NCBI GenBank assembly: GCA_963820795.1
Contig: CAWGBJ010000026.1
Coordinates: forward strand, 1-64,000
Length of the DNA stretch: 64,000 bases
Reading direction: 5' to 3'
Source of the DNA: Roseiarcus sp963820795
GTDB taxonomy: Bacteria; Pseudomonadota; Alphaproteobacteria; Rhizobiales; Beijerinckiaceae
Of this stretch, positions 7,891 through 16,914 are shown one piece after another. The translations under genes and the position numbers were made by a program. Within the stretch, counting starts at the first letter, position 1, and every line of letters starts with the position of its first letter. The notes under the pieces were generated by a model. It was given only the letters and a program-made list of their open reading frames with translations, was not told the origin of the DNA and did not search any database.

Positions 7891-9171
7891 CTACAGACGC
7901 CCTAACTTCTGTATCCCCTCCCCAAGCCCAGAACCACGCTCGGCCGTAAAGGGCGCCAACGGATCCAGGGCGTCCGCGTCCAGCGTGTAGAGCTCCTGCG
8001 GCTTGCCGACCCCGCGCAATGCGAAGCGGCCGACCGAGGCGAAACCGCGGCGTTCTTCTCCCACCGAGGCGGCGAAGGACGACGAGATGAGAATCGGCTG
8101 GTCGACTGAGCGGCACATGGCGGCGATGCGCGCGACCTCGTTGACGGCCGGCCCGACGACAGTGAAGTCCAGCCGCTCCTTGCTGCCGATGTTGCCGTAG
8201 AAGACGACGCCTAGATGCAGGCCGAGATACATCTCGGTCACCGGCAGGTCGTCGGCGAGACGGCGCGCATTCAGCGCTTCGACGGCCGACCGCGCCTGCC
8301 GCGCAGCCTCGAGGGCGGCGGCGCAGGCGCGGGCCCGATCGTGCGCCGGAAAGATCGCGAGCACGCCGTCGCCGATCAGCTTGAGCACGTCGCCCGAATT
8401 CTGGTGGATGGCGGAGACGATCGCGTCGGCGTAGTCGTTGAGAAGGGGAATGATCTGCTCGGGCGGCGCGCTGTCTGAGATGCGCGTATAATTGCGCAGG
8501 TCGCTGAACCACAGCACCGCCTTGATGCGGTCGGCGACGCCGCGCTCGATGCGGCCTCGCAGAACCCGCCGCCCGGCGTCGCGTCCGAGGTAGGTCTCGA
8601 CCAGCGTCTCGGCGATGCGGGCGAGCGAAGCGGATTTGATCGCGAGACCCAGAAAAGGCGTCAGTCGCTTGAGCGCTGCGATGTCGTCATCGGTGAATCC
8701 CTCCGCCCGGTCGGTCATCCATGAGGAATAGAAGCAGTCCATTTCGCCGATCACGCCATCAGCGGCGAAACGGTGGAGCGTTCCGACGAAATCGGTGATC
8801 GACGCCGCGCGTAGCTCGGAGAACATCGGGAATTCGATTTCCCCGTCGGCGGCGATACGACGGCGCATGATCGATTCGCCGTCGGCCAGCATGCGGAACC
8901 ATGGGCTGGACCGCCAGCGTTCGGCCGCCTCTCCGTCCGTGCTGCGTCCGTACTCGGAAACGGTCGCCTCCGCCTTCTCGCGTTCCCACCGGAAGGCGCG
9001 CCCCTCGTGGATGGGATGAAGCGTGTCAATAAAGATAACCGTTCGTGCAAGCGGAAGCCCTGCGGCCGCAACGCGCTGGCAGAAACCCTCGACGAGGGCG
9101 GTTTCCGTCCGTCCTTCGAGCCCGACCTTTGCGAGCCAGCTCGAGAGCTTTGCGATCTCAGCTTCGATCAT
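7891..9171 (-). CDS. Class III adenylate/guanylate cyclase
   Basis: The C-terminal half (about residues 215-380) is a class III nucleotide cyclase catalytic domain: the first metal Asp is in LWFSDLRNYTR, the second in LIGDGVLAIF, and the transition-state region is FTVVGPAVNEVARIAAM. The N-terminal 200 residues form a helical-sensory region (containing WFRMLADGESIMRRRI and EIEFPMFSELRAASITDF) without membrane segments, seen in many Hyphomicrobiales cyclases and likely regulatory. It should make cAMP from ATP in the cytoplasm. I start at ATG 9171; a GTG at 9189 is possible. About 220 bases downstream, to 7672, hold no gene. Confidence 0.87.
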   Translation of the reverse strand: MIEAEIAKLSSWLAKVGLEGRTETALVEGFCQRVAAAGLPLARTVIFIDTLHPIHEGRAFRWEREKAEATVSEYGRSTDGEAAERWRSSPWFRMLADGESIMRRRIAADGEIEFPMFSELRAASITDFVGTLHRFAADGVIGEMDCFYSSWMTDRAEGFTDDDIAALKRLTPFLGLAIKSASLARIAETLVETYLGRDAGRRVLRGRIERGVADRIKAVLWFSDLRNYTRISDSAPPEQIIPLLNDYADAIVSAIHQNSGDVLKLIGDGVLAIFPAHDRARACAAALEAARQARSAVEALNARRLADDLPVTEMYLGLHLGVVFYGNIGSKERLDFTVVGPAVNEVARIAAMCRSVDQPILISSSFAASVGEERRGFASVGRFALRGVGKPQELYTLDADALDPLAPFTAERGSGLGEGIQKLGRL

Positions 9172-9300
9172 GGGTCGATGATACCGCACCCTCGCTCTTC
9201 AACCAAACCGCTGTCGGGGTCCCGATTGGGCTAGACTGGATGTGGATTGCTGCTACCAAGTGGGAAGCCAGAGAGCACGCCGGGCACGGAAGGATAGCGT

Positions 9301-10248
9301 GTGAGCAAGATCGCTCTCGTCGGATTGGGCCTTGTCGGCCGCGCCTGGGCGATCAGTTTCGCCCGCGCGGGTTACGAGGTCGCGCTCTGGGACGAGCGAC
9401 CCCAGGCGGTCGACGAGACGCTGACCTTCGCCAACAAGTTCCTGCCCGAACTCGATGCGCACGGCCTGCTCGACGGCGAAGCGGCGCTCTATGTCCGCGC
9501 GCGCATGCGCCGCGCGGCGTCGCTTGCCGACGCGGTCGAAAACACGATTTACGTTCAGGAGAGCGCTCCGGAAGATGTCGAGGCCAAGCGCAGGATCTTC
9601 GCCGAGCTCGATCGCATCGCCGACCGCGACACGGTGCTTGCCAGTTCCACCTCGGCGATCCTGCCGTCACAATTCACCGAGACGCTGAACGGCCGCTCGC
9701 GTTGCCTCGTCGCCCATCCGATCAATCCGCCCTATCTCATTCCCGCCGTCGAGATCGTTCCTTCGCCATGGACCGACGTAAGCGTCGTCGAACGCACAGC
9801 ATCCCTGCTTCGCTCGGCCAAACATGCGCCCATCGCGATGAAGCGCGAGCTGGACGGCTTTGTCGTCAACCGCCTGCAGGGCGCGCTGCTCGAGGAGGCG
9901 TTCCGGCTTGTCGCCGAAGGCTGGGCGGGCGTCGAGGATGTCGACATCGCGGTGCGCGAGGGGCTGGCGCTCCGCTGGTCCTTCATGGGCCCGTTCGAGA
10001 CGATCGATCTCAACGCCCCGGGCGGCGTCCGCGACTACGCCGAGCGCTATGAGCCGATTTACAAGCGGATCTTTTCTCCGATGCAGCTGCGTCCCGACTG
10101 GACGGGAGCTGCTATGGAGCGGATCGAAGCGGAGCGCAGGGCGCGCCTCCCCGCCGATCAGCTCGGGGAGCGTCAAGCGTGGCGCGACAGGCGGCTGATG
10201 GCCCTCGCCGCCCATAAGCGGCAGGCGGCGGACGAGATCGGCGAGTGA
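9301..10248 (+). CDS. 3-hydroxyacyl-CoA / L-gulonate dehydrogenase family oxidoreductase
   Basis: The 315-residue enzyme has an N-terminal Rossmann fold (ALVGLGLVGRAWA, residues 5-17, with Asp in LWDERP that selects NAD) and a 3-hydroxyacyl-CoA dehydrogenase type C-terminal helical domain. The catalytic His-Glu region reads VAHPINPPYLIPAVEIVPS, the form typical of L-gulonate 3-dehydrogenase, lambda-crystallin and L-carnitine dehydrogenase rather than fatty-acid enzymes. It starts at GTG 9301 after GGAAGG. It is the first gene of a forward operon with an SDR, dgoK and dgoA, so oxidation of a sugar acid or hydroxy acid is the best guess. The exact substrate cannot be read from sequence. Confidence 0.82.
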   Translation: MSKIALVGLGLVGRAWAISFARAGYEVALWDERPQAVDETLTFANKFLPELDAHGLLDGEAALYVRARMRRAASLADAVENTIYVQESAPEDVEAKRRIFAELDRIADRDTVLASSTSAILPSQFTETLNGRSRCLVAHPINPPYLIPAVEIVPSPWTDVSVVERTASLLRSAKHAPIAMKRELDGFVVNRLQGALLEEAFRLVAEGWAGVEDVDIAVREGLALRWSFMGPFETIDLNAPGGVRDYAERYEPIYKRIFSPMQLRPDWTGAAMERIEAERRARLPADQLGERQAWRDRRLMALAAHKRQAADEIGE

Positions 10249-10254
10249 GGCTCA

Positions 10255-11037
10255 GTGGCCAGGATTGCGACGTCCAACCTTTTCGACCTTTCCGGCAAGA
10301 CCGCCCTCGTCACCGGCTCCTCCGGCGGCCTCGGTTTCGGTATGGCGCTGGGCCTCGCGGAAGCCGGCGCCGTGATCGTGCTGAACGGACGCGACCAGGG
10401 AAAACTCGCCGACGCGGCGAAGTCCCTCGAGCGCGCCGGCCATCGCGTCAGCGCGCACGCTTTCGATGTCGCGGACGACGCGGCGGTTCGCGACGCCTTC
10501 GCGCGCTTCGACGCTGAGGGCGTTGCGATCGACATTCTGGTCAACAACGCCGGCAACCAATTGCGCAAGCCCATGGTCGACATGACGAGCGAGGAGTGGC
10601 GGGGGATCATCGATACGCATCTGACCGCGGCCTTCCAGGTCGGCCGCGAGGCGGCGCGCCGCATGATCGCGCGCGGCCGGGGCGGCAAGATCATCAACAT
10701 CGGCTCGCTCGCCAGCGAAATCGCCCGCGCGACGATCGCCCCCTATACGGCGGCCAAGGGCGGGATCAAGATGCTGACTCGCGCGATGGCGGCGGAGTGG
10801 GCGAAGCACAACGTTCAGGCCAACGCGATCGGACCGGGATACATCGCCAGCGACATGACGAAGCCCCTGATGGCCGATCCCAAGTTCGACGCCTGGGTCA
10901 AGGGCCGCACGCCGTCCGGCCGCTGGGGCGAGCCGGAGGATCTCGTCGGTGTGACCGTCTTCCTCGCCTCGGCCGCATCAAACTACGTGAACGGGCAGAT
11001 CGTCTATGTCGACGGCGGCCTGCTCGCGGTCGTGTAG
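10255..11037 (+). CDS. SDR dehydrogenase, gluconate 5-dehydrogenase-like
   Basis: This 260-residue short-chain dehydrogenase shows TGSSGGLGFG (cofactor, residues 20-29), NNAG at 97-100, the catalytic Ser at 151 (NIGSLAS) and YTAAK with Tyr164 and Lys168. The N-terminus NLFDLSGKTALVTG and the segment NAIGPGYIASDMTKPL are characteristic of the gluconate 5-dehydrogenase/2-deoxy-gluconate dehydrogenase group. It starts at GTG 10255, seven bases after the previous stop, and is followed by dgoK after 13 bases. The context suggests it interconverts sugar-acid keto and hydroxy groups upstream of a 2-keto-3-deoxy intermediate. Confidence 0.87.
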   Translation: MARIATSNLFDLSGKTALVTGSSGGLGFGMALGLAEAGAVIVLNGRDQGKLADAAKSLERAGHRVSAHAFDVADDAAVRDAFARFDAEGVAIDILVNNAGNQLRKPMVDMTSEEWRGIIDTHLTAAFQVGREAARRMIARGRGGKIINIGSLASEIARATIAPYTAAKGGIKMLTRAMAAEWAKHNVQANAIGPGYIASDMTKPLMADPKFDAWVKGRTPSGRWGEPEDLVGVTVFLASAASNYVNGQIVYVDGGLLAVV

Positions 11038-11050
11038 CAGAGAGTTTGCG

Positions 11051-11974
11051 ATGGCAGGAGACGCGCCCGGGCTGATCGCCGTCGACTGGGGTTCGTCGAG
11101 CTTTCGCGGCTATCTGATGTCGCACGACGGCGCCGTACTCGACGAGATCGCTTCCGCCGACGGCGTCTCGGCCGTCGCGCGGGACGCTTTTCCTTCGACC
11201 TTGAAGCGCCTCGTCGGCGGCTGGATGGAGAGGCATCCCGATCTTCCCATCGTCGCCTCTGGCATGGTCGGCAGCCGGCATGGCTGGCGTGAGGCGCCGT
11301 ACGTCAAATGCCCCGCCGGTCCGAAGGACATCGCCGCCGGCCTCGTCACGGTGGACGCCGGCGGGCGGCGGGTCCATCTCGCGCCCGGCCTTTCGACCGA
11401 AGACAGGGCCGGAGAGCCGGACGTGATGCGCGGCGAGGAGGTCGAAATCCTCGGCATCGCCGAATTCGGCGGACGCCTCATCGTTCTGCCCGGCTCGCAT
11501 TCGAAATGGGCGGTCGTCGAGCGCGGTCGCGTGCTCGACTTCAAGACCTTCGTGACGGGCGAACTGTTCTCGGCGATCAAGGACCACACGATCGCCGGCG
11601 CCTTCGCCAGGGCGGCGCCGCCGGACGCGCCGGGAAAGGCGTTTGCGAATGGCGTTTCGCGGGGAGCGGCCGCCTCGCGTGGGGAGGCGAACGGCGGACT
11701 TCTCGGCGCGCTGTTCGGCGTGCGCAGCCTGCCGCTGATGGGCAAGCTCGCGGAGGACGAGGCAGGCGACTATCTGTCCGGCCTCCTCATCGGGGCGGAG
11801 ATCGCCGAGGGGCGCCGCCTCTTTCCGGACGAGGCGCGGCTGGCCGGCGCCGAGCCGCTGGTCGCGCGCTATCTTGCAGCGTTCGCGGCGCTCGGCCTCG
11901 CCGCCCGCCCTGCCCCGCCACGCGCCGCGGCGCGCGGGCTCCATGTGGTGGCGCGCCAGGCGGCGCTCGTCTAA
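11051..11974 (+). CDS. dgoK: 2-dehydro-3-deoxygalactonokinase
   Basis: The 307-residue protein fits DgoK, which phosphorylates 2-keto-3-deoxygalactonate with ATP. The N-terminal phosphate-binding motif is LIAVDWGSSSFRGYL, followed by SGMVGSRHGW and VPAG-like KCPAGPKDIA; GEEVEILG, LPGSHSKWA and TGELFSAIKDH are the conserved central motifs, and EDEAGDYLSGLLIGAE lies in the C-terminal domain. The ATG at 11051 is preferred over an upstream in-frame start inside the previous gene. The stop TAA shares its last A with the ATG of dgoA, so the two are translationally coupled, as expected for consecutive enzymes of the De Ley-Doudoroff pathway. Confidence 0.92.
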   Translation: MAGDAPGLIAVDWGSSSFRGYLMSHDGAVLDEIASADGVSAVARDAFPSTLKRLVGGWMERHPDLPIVASGMVGSRHGWREAPYVKCPAGPKDIAAGLVTVDAGGRRVHLAPGLSTEDRAGEPDVMRGEEVEILGIAEFGGRLIVLPGSHSKWAVVERGRVLDFKTFVTGELFSAIKDHTIAGAFARAAPPDAPGKAFANGVSRGAAASRGEANGGLLGALFGVRSLPLMGKLAEDEAGDYLSGLLIGAEIAEGRRLFPDEARLAGAEPLVARYLAAFAALGLAARPAPPRAAARGLHVVARQAALV

Positions 11975-12633
11975 TGCTCTTTCTCGCTCCGATCCCGCTC
12001 GTCGCCATCCTGCGCGGCGTGAAGCCCGAGGAGGCGGAGGCAATCGCGTCCGTCCTCGTCGAGGCCGGCTTCGGCGCCGTCGAAGTCCCGCTGAATTCGC
12101 CGAACCCACTGACCAGCATCGAGACGATCGCGCGAAAATGGGGCGATAGGATTCTTGTCGGCGCGGGGACGGTGCTCGCGCCCGAAGCGGTCGATCGCAC
12201 GAGCGGCGCCGGCGCCAGGTTGATCGTCGCACCCAACGCCAGCGACTATGTGATCGAGCGGGCGGTCAAGCTCGGCCTCACGGTCCTGCCCGGCGTTGCG
12301 ACGCCGACCGAAGCCTTTCGCGCGCTGGAACTCGGCGCCTCTGGACTGAAACTCTTTCCCGCCGAAGCGATGCCGCCGGAGATCGTGAAGGCGTGGCGCT
12401 CGGTGCTGCCGAAAGACACGCAGCTCTTCCCGGTCGGCGGCATCACGGCCGAGCGCATCGCGCCCTACCGCAAGGCCGGCGCCGACGGTTTTGGCGTCGG
12501 CGGAGCGCTCTACAAGCCCGGCGCTAGCGCGGCTGAAGTCGCGCGCGCGGCGACGGCTTTCGTCGCTGCGTGGCGCGCCGCCGGGGAAGCCGCGCCTGGA
12601 AGCGGGCGCGCGCGCGTGCCATCGTCCCCATGA
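11974..12633 (+). CDS. dgoA: 2-dehydro-3-deoxy-6-phosphogalactonate aldolase
   Basis: The 219-residue protein is a class I KDPG/KDPGal-type aldolase. Visible features are IPLVAILRGVKPEEA at the N-terminus, the Glu of FGAVEVPLNSPN, GAGTVLAPEAVD, APNAS, and the Schiff-base Lys in GLKLFPAEAMPPE. The residues PLNSPNP and FPVGGIT are closer to DgoA than to Eda. It would cleave 2-keto-3-deoxy-6-phosphogalactonate to pyruvate and glyceraldehyde 3-phosphate. It follows dgoK with a one-base overlap. No dgoD-type dehydratase is in the operon, so the upstream step must be encoded elsewhere or replaced by the two dehydrogenases plus another enzyme. Confidence 0.92.
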   Translation: MLFLAPIPLVAILRGVKPEEAEAIASVLVEAGFGAVEVPLNSPNPLTSIETIARKWGDRILVGAGTVLAPEAVDRTSGAGARLIVAPNASDYVIERAVKLGLTVLPGVATPTEAFRALELGASGLKLFPAEAMPPEIVKAWRSVLPKDTQLFPVGGITAERIAPYRKAGADGFGVGGALYKPGASAAEVARAATAFVAAWRAAGEAAPGSGRARVPSSP

Positions 12634-12675
12634 GCGCCGGCCCGATTCGGAGAGAAGGCGAAGGGGGAGGGAATA

Positions 12676-15105
12676 ATGGACATCGTCGTGCCGTCGAACG
12701 ACCCGGCGGTCGCGGTGATGACCGTCTCAGCCGGCGAGACCTGGTCCTTTTCGGCGTCGGGTCGGTGGACGAACGGCTGGTGGATCAGCGGTCCGGACGG
12801 CTACCGCAATTTTCTCGCCGACGCCCTCGAGATCGAGCCGCGCGCCCGGGGACAGCCGTGGCTACGCCTCATCGGAAAGATCGAAGGCGAACCCGGCTCG
12901 ATCTTTCCGATCGGCGCCGGATGCACGCGCGCGTTCGACCGCGCCGGGAAACTCGTCGTCTTCGCCAACGACACCGCGAAGGGCTATGGGAACAATCGCG
13001 GGCAGGTGAGACTCACCGCCGATCGCGGAGGCGTCGCCGCCGCGCCAGGCGCCGATAGCGGCTTTATCGGCCTGTGGCGCGAATTCGTCGATGTGTTCAG
13101 CCGAACCGCGGGCATTCCGGTCATCGCCGCCCTCACGCTCGGCGTATCCTTCATTCTGGTATTCATGGAGCAGGGACGCGACCTCGTCCGCGGCATCGGC
13201 GAGGACAATTTCCTGCAGTTCCCCTCGGGGTTGCTGCAGATCGCCTTCGCCATCGGGCTCCTGTTCCTCGCGCTGCAGGCCTGGAGCTGGTCCCGGATCA
13301 TCGTCACCTCGAACTACGGGGCCAACCGCAAGCTCTGGCGGCCGAGATGGCTGCTCGAGTGGGCGCCGCGCCTTATCGGCGTCATGCCGTTCGTGGCGGT
13401 AGCGATCGCGCTCGCGTCGAACGCCGCCAGCAACACCTGGTTCGTCGGCGCTCTCATCGGGCTGGGTATCGTTTTTTTCGCCCTCGTGATCTGGCGTCAG
13501 GACATCCGCGCCGGGCTTGTGCGGCGCGGCGCGGGGGCGCGAATATCGGAATTTCAGCGAAACTGGGTCATCGGCAGCCTCGCCGGCGCGGCCGTCGCAA
13601 TGGTCCTGGCGACGATCTTACCGGTCCACTTCGGCGTCTGGCTCGGCGCGCCGGCCGTGGTTTTCTTCGGCCTCGGCTTCATCATTCCGGTCATCGTCGT
13701 GGCGATCCAGCTGGGGACGAGCCTGCGGATTCCGGTCGTCGGCGCGCTGCTCGTCTGGGCGGTCCTCCTCGGCCTCTGGGTCGACAACCATGCTGTCGGA
13801 CGGCGCGCCTTCGGCGTCGCGGCGACAGGTCCGATCGATCGGTTGACCTTGAAACAGGCCTACGAGCTTTGGAGGTCGGCGCAGCCCGGCGGTCCGGGCG
13901 CCAAGAAGACAATGGTCCTGGTCGCCTCCCAGGGCGGCGCATCGCGCGCCGGCTACTGGACAGCGGCGGCGCTGGCGCAACTGCATGAGGCCGCCGCGGC
14001 GATAGACGTCGACTTCGATTCGCACCTCTTCGCCATCAGCTCGGTCTCCGGCGGCAGCGTCGGCGCGGTCGGCTATGCGGCAATGCTCCGATCGGCCGCG
14101 GATGCGAAGGAGCTCAGGCTGCGACTCTTGCGTTTTGCCGGCGACAATGCGCTGGGGCCGGCCGTGACCGGCATGCTCTATCCCGACCTCCTGCAACGCT
14201 TTCTGCCGGTCGCCTTCCTGCCGGACCGTGCTGAGACGCTGGAGCGTTCCTGGGAGGACGCCTGGGCCTCGAGCGGCGCGCCGAACGCGTCAGCCCTACG
14301 CGAACCGTTCCTCAATCTCGCGCCAAGGCTCGGCGAGCCGTGGCGGCCGCTCCTCATCGTGCAGGGCGCGAGCGAGGACAACGGCCGCCGAGTGCTGACG
14401 AGCGGCGTCAAGTTCGCTTGCGACGAGGTCGACGCGGACGACTTCCTGGAGAGCCAGGGGCATGACGTCGCCGCTTCCACCGCCATCCTGAACGGCGCGC
14501 GCTTTCCGCTGATCAGCCCGGGCGGGACGTTCGCGGACCGCCGCTGCGCCATGACCGGAAACATCGCGGGCCCTGTCAAGGACCACATCCTCGACGGCGG
14601 CTATTTCGACAACGCCGGCGCGGAAACCCTGCGCGAGATGGTGCGCGCCATCCGCGCGATGCGCGCCGAGGCGAAGGAGCCGGACCCGCTCGACATCGTG
14701 TTCGTCCTCATCGGCTACCGCGACGCAAACGTCTCCAAGCCGACGTCGGCGCTGGCGGTCAACGACATCTCGGCGCCGCTCTTCGGCCTCGTCGCCAGCA
14801 TGTCCGCGCACGAGACGCATTTGGCGCGCGAGATGAAGCTCGTCGGCCAGTCGAAGCTGGAAGCCGCTGACCCCTATACGTCGAGGATAGGCGGCGGCGG
14901 CTTCGATTACGCCGCCCTGGTGCTCTGCAAGGGGCAGATCGACAAAGGCGGCAGGCTCAAGGACTACGAGCCGCCGCTGGACTGGACGCTCTCCGGCGAA
15001 GCCAAGCGGTACATCGAAAACGCCCTCATCCCGGGGACGCACGCGTGCGAGGCGGACACCAATGTCGCGACGATCGGCGCGATCGTCAACCGGCTCCGGC
15101 GGTGA
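12676..15105 (+). CDS. Multi-domain patatin-like membrane phospholipase
   Basis: This 809-residue protein joins three parts. Residues 1-120 form a beta-sandwich resembling the PA-I lectin-like domain (GETWSFSASGRW, RLIGKIEGEPG, FPIGAG, KLVVFANDTAKGYGNNRGQV). Residues about 135-380 contain roughly eight hydrophobic segments in a polytopic membrane region. The C-terminal half is a patatin-like lipase: nucleophile Ser461 in SVSGGSVGAVGY and catalytic Asp640 in ILDGGYFDNAGAET. ATG 12676 follows GGGGGAGGGA. Its likely role is lipid hydrolysis at the cytoplasmic face, with the lectin-like part facing out or in depending on topology. It follows dgoA by 42 bases but has no obvious metabolic link. Confidence 0.8.
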   Translation: MDIVVPSNDPAVAVMTVSAGETWSFSASGRWTNGWWISGPDGYRNFLADALEIEPRARGQPWLRLIGKIEGEPGSIFPIGAGCTRAFDRAGKLVVFANDTAKGYGNNRGQVRLTADRGGVAAAPGADSGFIGLWREFVDVFSRTAGIPVIAALTLGVSFILVFMEQGRDLVRGIGEDNFLQFPSGLLQIAFAIGLLFLALQAWSWSRIIVTSNYGANRKLWRPRWLLEWAPRLIGVMPFVAVAIALASNAASNTWFVGALIGLGIVFFALVIWRQDIRAGLVRRGAGARISEFQRNWVIGSLAGAAVAMVLATILPVHFGVWLGAPAVVFFGLGFIIPVIVVAIQLGTSLRIPVVGALLVWAVLLGLWVDNHAVGRRAFGVAATGPIDRLTLKQAYELWRSAQPGGPGAKKTMVLVASQGGASRAGYWTAAALAQLHEAAAAIDVDFDSHLFAISSVSGGSVGAVGYAAMLRSAADAKELRLRLLRFAGDNALGPAVTGMLYPDLLQRFLPVAFLPDRAETLERSWEDAWASSGAPNASALREPFLNLAPRLGEPWRPLLIVQGASEDNGRRVLTSGVKFACDEVDADDFLESQGHDVAASTAILNGARFPLISPGGTFADRRCAMTGNIAGPVKDHILDGGYFDNAGAETLREMVRAIRAMRAEAKEPDPLDIVFVLIGYRDANVSKPTSALAVNDISAPLFGLVASMSAHETHLAREMKLVGQSKLEAADPYTSRIGGGGFDYAALVLCKGQIDKGGRLKDYEPPLDWTLSGEAKRYIENALIPGTHACEADTNVATIGAIVNRLRR

Positions 15106-15155
15106 AGCGCGGAGCGACTTGAGGGGACGAAGAGTTGCGCGAAGGCGCGCAGCAG

Positions 15156-16128
15156 TCACATTCCAAACAGCCGCTCCGCGTTGCCGTGCGCTATCCTCTC
15201 CCGGTCGGCGTTGCTGACCGGCAGCCGGTCGAGAAAGGCGCGGCCCTCCGTCATCGGCTGGTAAGGATGATCGGTCGAAAACATGATGCGGTCGACGCCG
15301 ACCTCGAGCATCAGATCGAGAAACGTCGGCGTGAAGTTGAAGCCCGAGAAGGTGTAGTGAACATTCTCCCGCAGGTAGGCGCTGACCGGCTTCTCGAGCC
15401 CGGTCATCGCCGGCGCCATAACGTCGACCCGCTGGAGCATGAACGGCAGCGATTCTCCCATGTGCCCGACGACGATCTGCAAGCGGGGATGCGCGTCGAA
15501 GACGCCGCCGAGAATCATCCTGAGCACATGCAGCGCGGTCTCGATGTGCCAGCCCCATCCCGGGCCAGCCATCATCTCGCTCACCATCGGCGCAAGGCCG
15601 CCGTACCAGGCGTCGATGACCGGCTGCGGCGATTGCGTCGGATGCAGATAGATCGGCAGGCTCAGCGCTTCCGCGCGCGCGAGAACCGGCCAGAAGAAGC
15701 GGTCGTCGAGATAGCGCCCGCGACAATGGCCGTTGACGACGACGCCCTTGAACCCGTGGTCCTGGGTCGCCCGCTCGAGCTCCGCAATCGCGGCATGTGG
15801 GTCGGCAACCGGTAGCGACGCCAGCCCGAAGAACCGGGCCGGATGGCGGCGGATCGCCTGCGCGAGAAACGCGTTCGATTCCCGCGCCAGGGCCGTCGCC
15901 GCCTCGACCTCAAGCTGCTCCACTCCCGGCGCCGTCAGCGACAGCGCCTGCACGTCGATTCCGGCGGCGTCCATCAGGGCGACGCGGCCGTCGCCGACGT
16001 CGACGAGTTGAGACACCAGAATTCGCCAGCCTGCCGCCGGATGTTTCCGCCCGCTGCTTGAGGTTGCGGCCGGGGCCGTCCAGAAAGCCGGGCGTGGCGA
16101 AGTGCTCCTCGAGGGCGATCGTCCGCAT
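15156..16128 (-). pseudogene. Amidohydrolase family 2 (metal-dependent decarboxylase type), frameshifted
   Basis: ATG 16128 opens MRTIALEEHFATPGFLDGPG, the standard start of amidohydrolase-2 proteins (LEEHF supplies a metal ligand). Around 16025 the frame is lost; one base over, the protein resumes as ILVSQLVDVGDGRVALMDAA and runs intact to the stop at 15156, including HPTQSPQ, the His of VVGHMGESLPF and the Asp of FSTDHPYQPM. The span of 973 bases has one surplus nucleotide. With the shift repaired it is about 324 residues, normal for ACMSD/gamma-resorcylate decarboxylase relatives. It is the last gene of the reverse catabolic operon, so it may act on an aromatic acid. A sequencing error is an equally good explanation for the shift. 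Confidence 0.8.
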
Positions 16129-16207
16129 GGATTCGACCTTTCAAGCAGCGAAGCCGGCTCGGCGCCTGGAAGGCGCCGAGCGCATTTCGTTCGTCGCAGG
16201 GAGCGCC

Positions 16208-16903
16208 CTACTTCTTCTTCTGCCCCTTCACGTAGGCGATGTATCCCTCGACGTCCTTCGCCGGCTCGGCGTAGGCGTCGCCGAGCGCGCTCTTGACCGC
16301 GGACCAATAAGTCCCGAGCCAACCGGGGATCGGGTAGTCGACGGCATGCAGGAATTCGAGGCTGCACGCGAATCGAATGTCGGCGATCGACACATGATCG
16401 CCGCCGATGAAGGTCTTTCCGTGCAGATAGAAATTGCGGAACACGTCCAGCGTCTGGCCGACGGCTTCGGCCGCCGCCTTCTGCGCCTTGTCCTTCGCCG
16501 CCGGGTCGGCGTCGCTCGCGCCGACCTCGCCTGCGTATTGCGGGAAGCCGAGCGCGCCATAGGTTGCGCGGACGATATAGGGATAGAGCGTGCCGACGAT
16601 ATAGAACATGGCGCTGTCCACCATCGCGCGCTTCTCGGGGTCGGTCGGATAGAACCTGTCGAGGTGATGCTTGTTGCAGAGATACTGCATGATGGCGCAG
16701 CTCTCCCACACCACGCCCTTCGGCAGGTGCGGCGCCTCCATCATTGGCGTCAGATGAGCAGGATTCCTGGCCGAGAACTCCTCGGAGCGCGTCTTGCCGT
16801 AAACGTCGTCCTCGCTAAAATCGAGCTTTGCGGCGCGCACGAAGACGCGCACCGTCAGATTGTTCACGCTGGGCTTGATGATATGCAGTTTAATCGCGGA
16901 CAT
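16208..16903 (-). CDS. Glutathione S-transferase family protein
   Basis: This 231-residue protein has a thioredoxin-fold N-terminal domain (KLHIIKPSVNNLTVRVFVRA, with Ser/Asn at the glutathione-activating site) and the GSH-binding loop FSARNPAHLTPMMEAP and VVWESCAIMQYL, followed by the all-helical C-terminal domain with FIGGDHVSIADIRFACSLE, the N-capping box region. A strong ribosome binding site (AGGAGGAGG) precedes ATG 16903. It lies between the VOC protein and the amidohydrolase in a tightly packed operon, so it is more likely a dedicated catabolic enzyme (isomerase, dehalogenase or ether cleavage using glutathione) than a general detoxification GST. Confidence 0.87.
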   Translation of the reverse strand: MSAIKLHIIKPSVNNLTVRVFVRAAKLDFSEDDVYGKTRSEEFSARNPAHLTPMMEAPHLPKGVVWESCAIMQYLCNKHHLDRFYPTDPEKRAMVDSAMFYIVGTLYPYIVRATYGALGFPQYAGEVGASDADPAAKDKAQKAAAEAVGQTLDVFRNFYLHGKTFIGGDHVSIADIRFACSLEFLHAVDYPIPGWLGTYWSAVKSALGDAYAEPAKDVEGYIAYVKGQKKK

Positions 16904-16914
16904 GGGGCCTCCTC

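Noticed and set aside
7676..8512. A 278-codon minus-strand frame overlapping the adenylate cyclase gene
   Set aside because: Arginine/alanine-rich shadow in another frame of the GC-rich cyclase gene, which itself has clear domains.
10898..12232. A 444-codon minus-strand frame opposite dgoK/dgoA
   Set aside because: Antisense shadow of two well-supported enzymes; composition is dominated by Arg, Ala and Pro.
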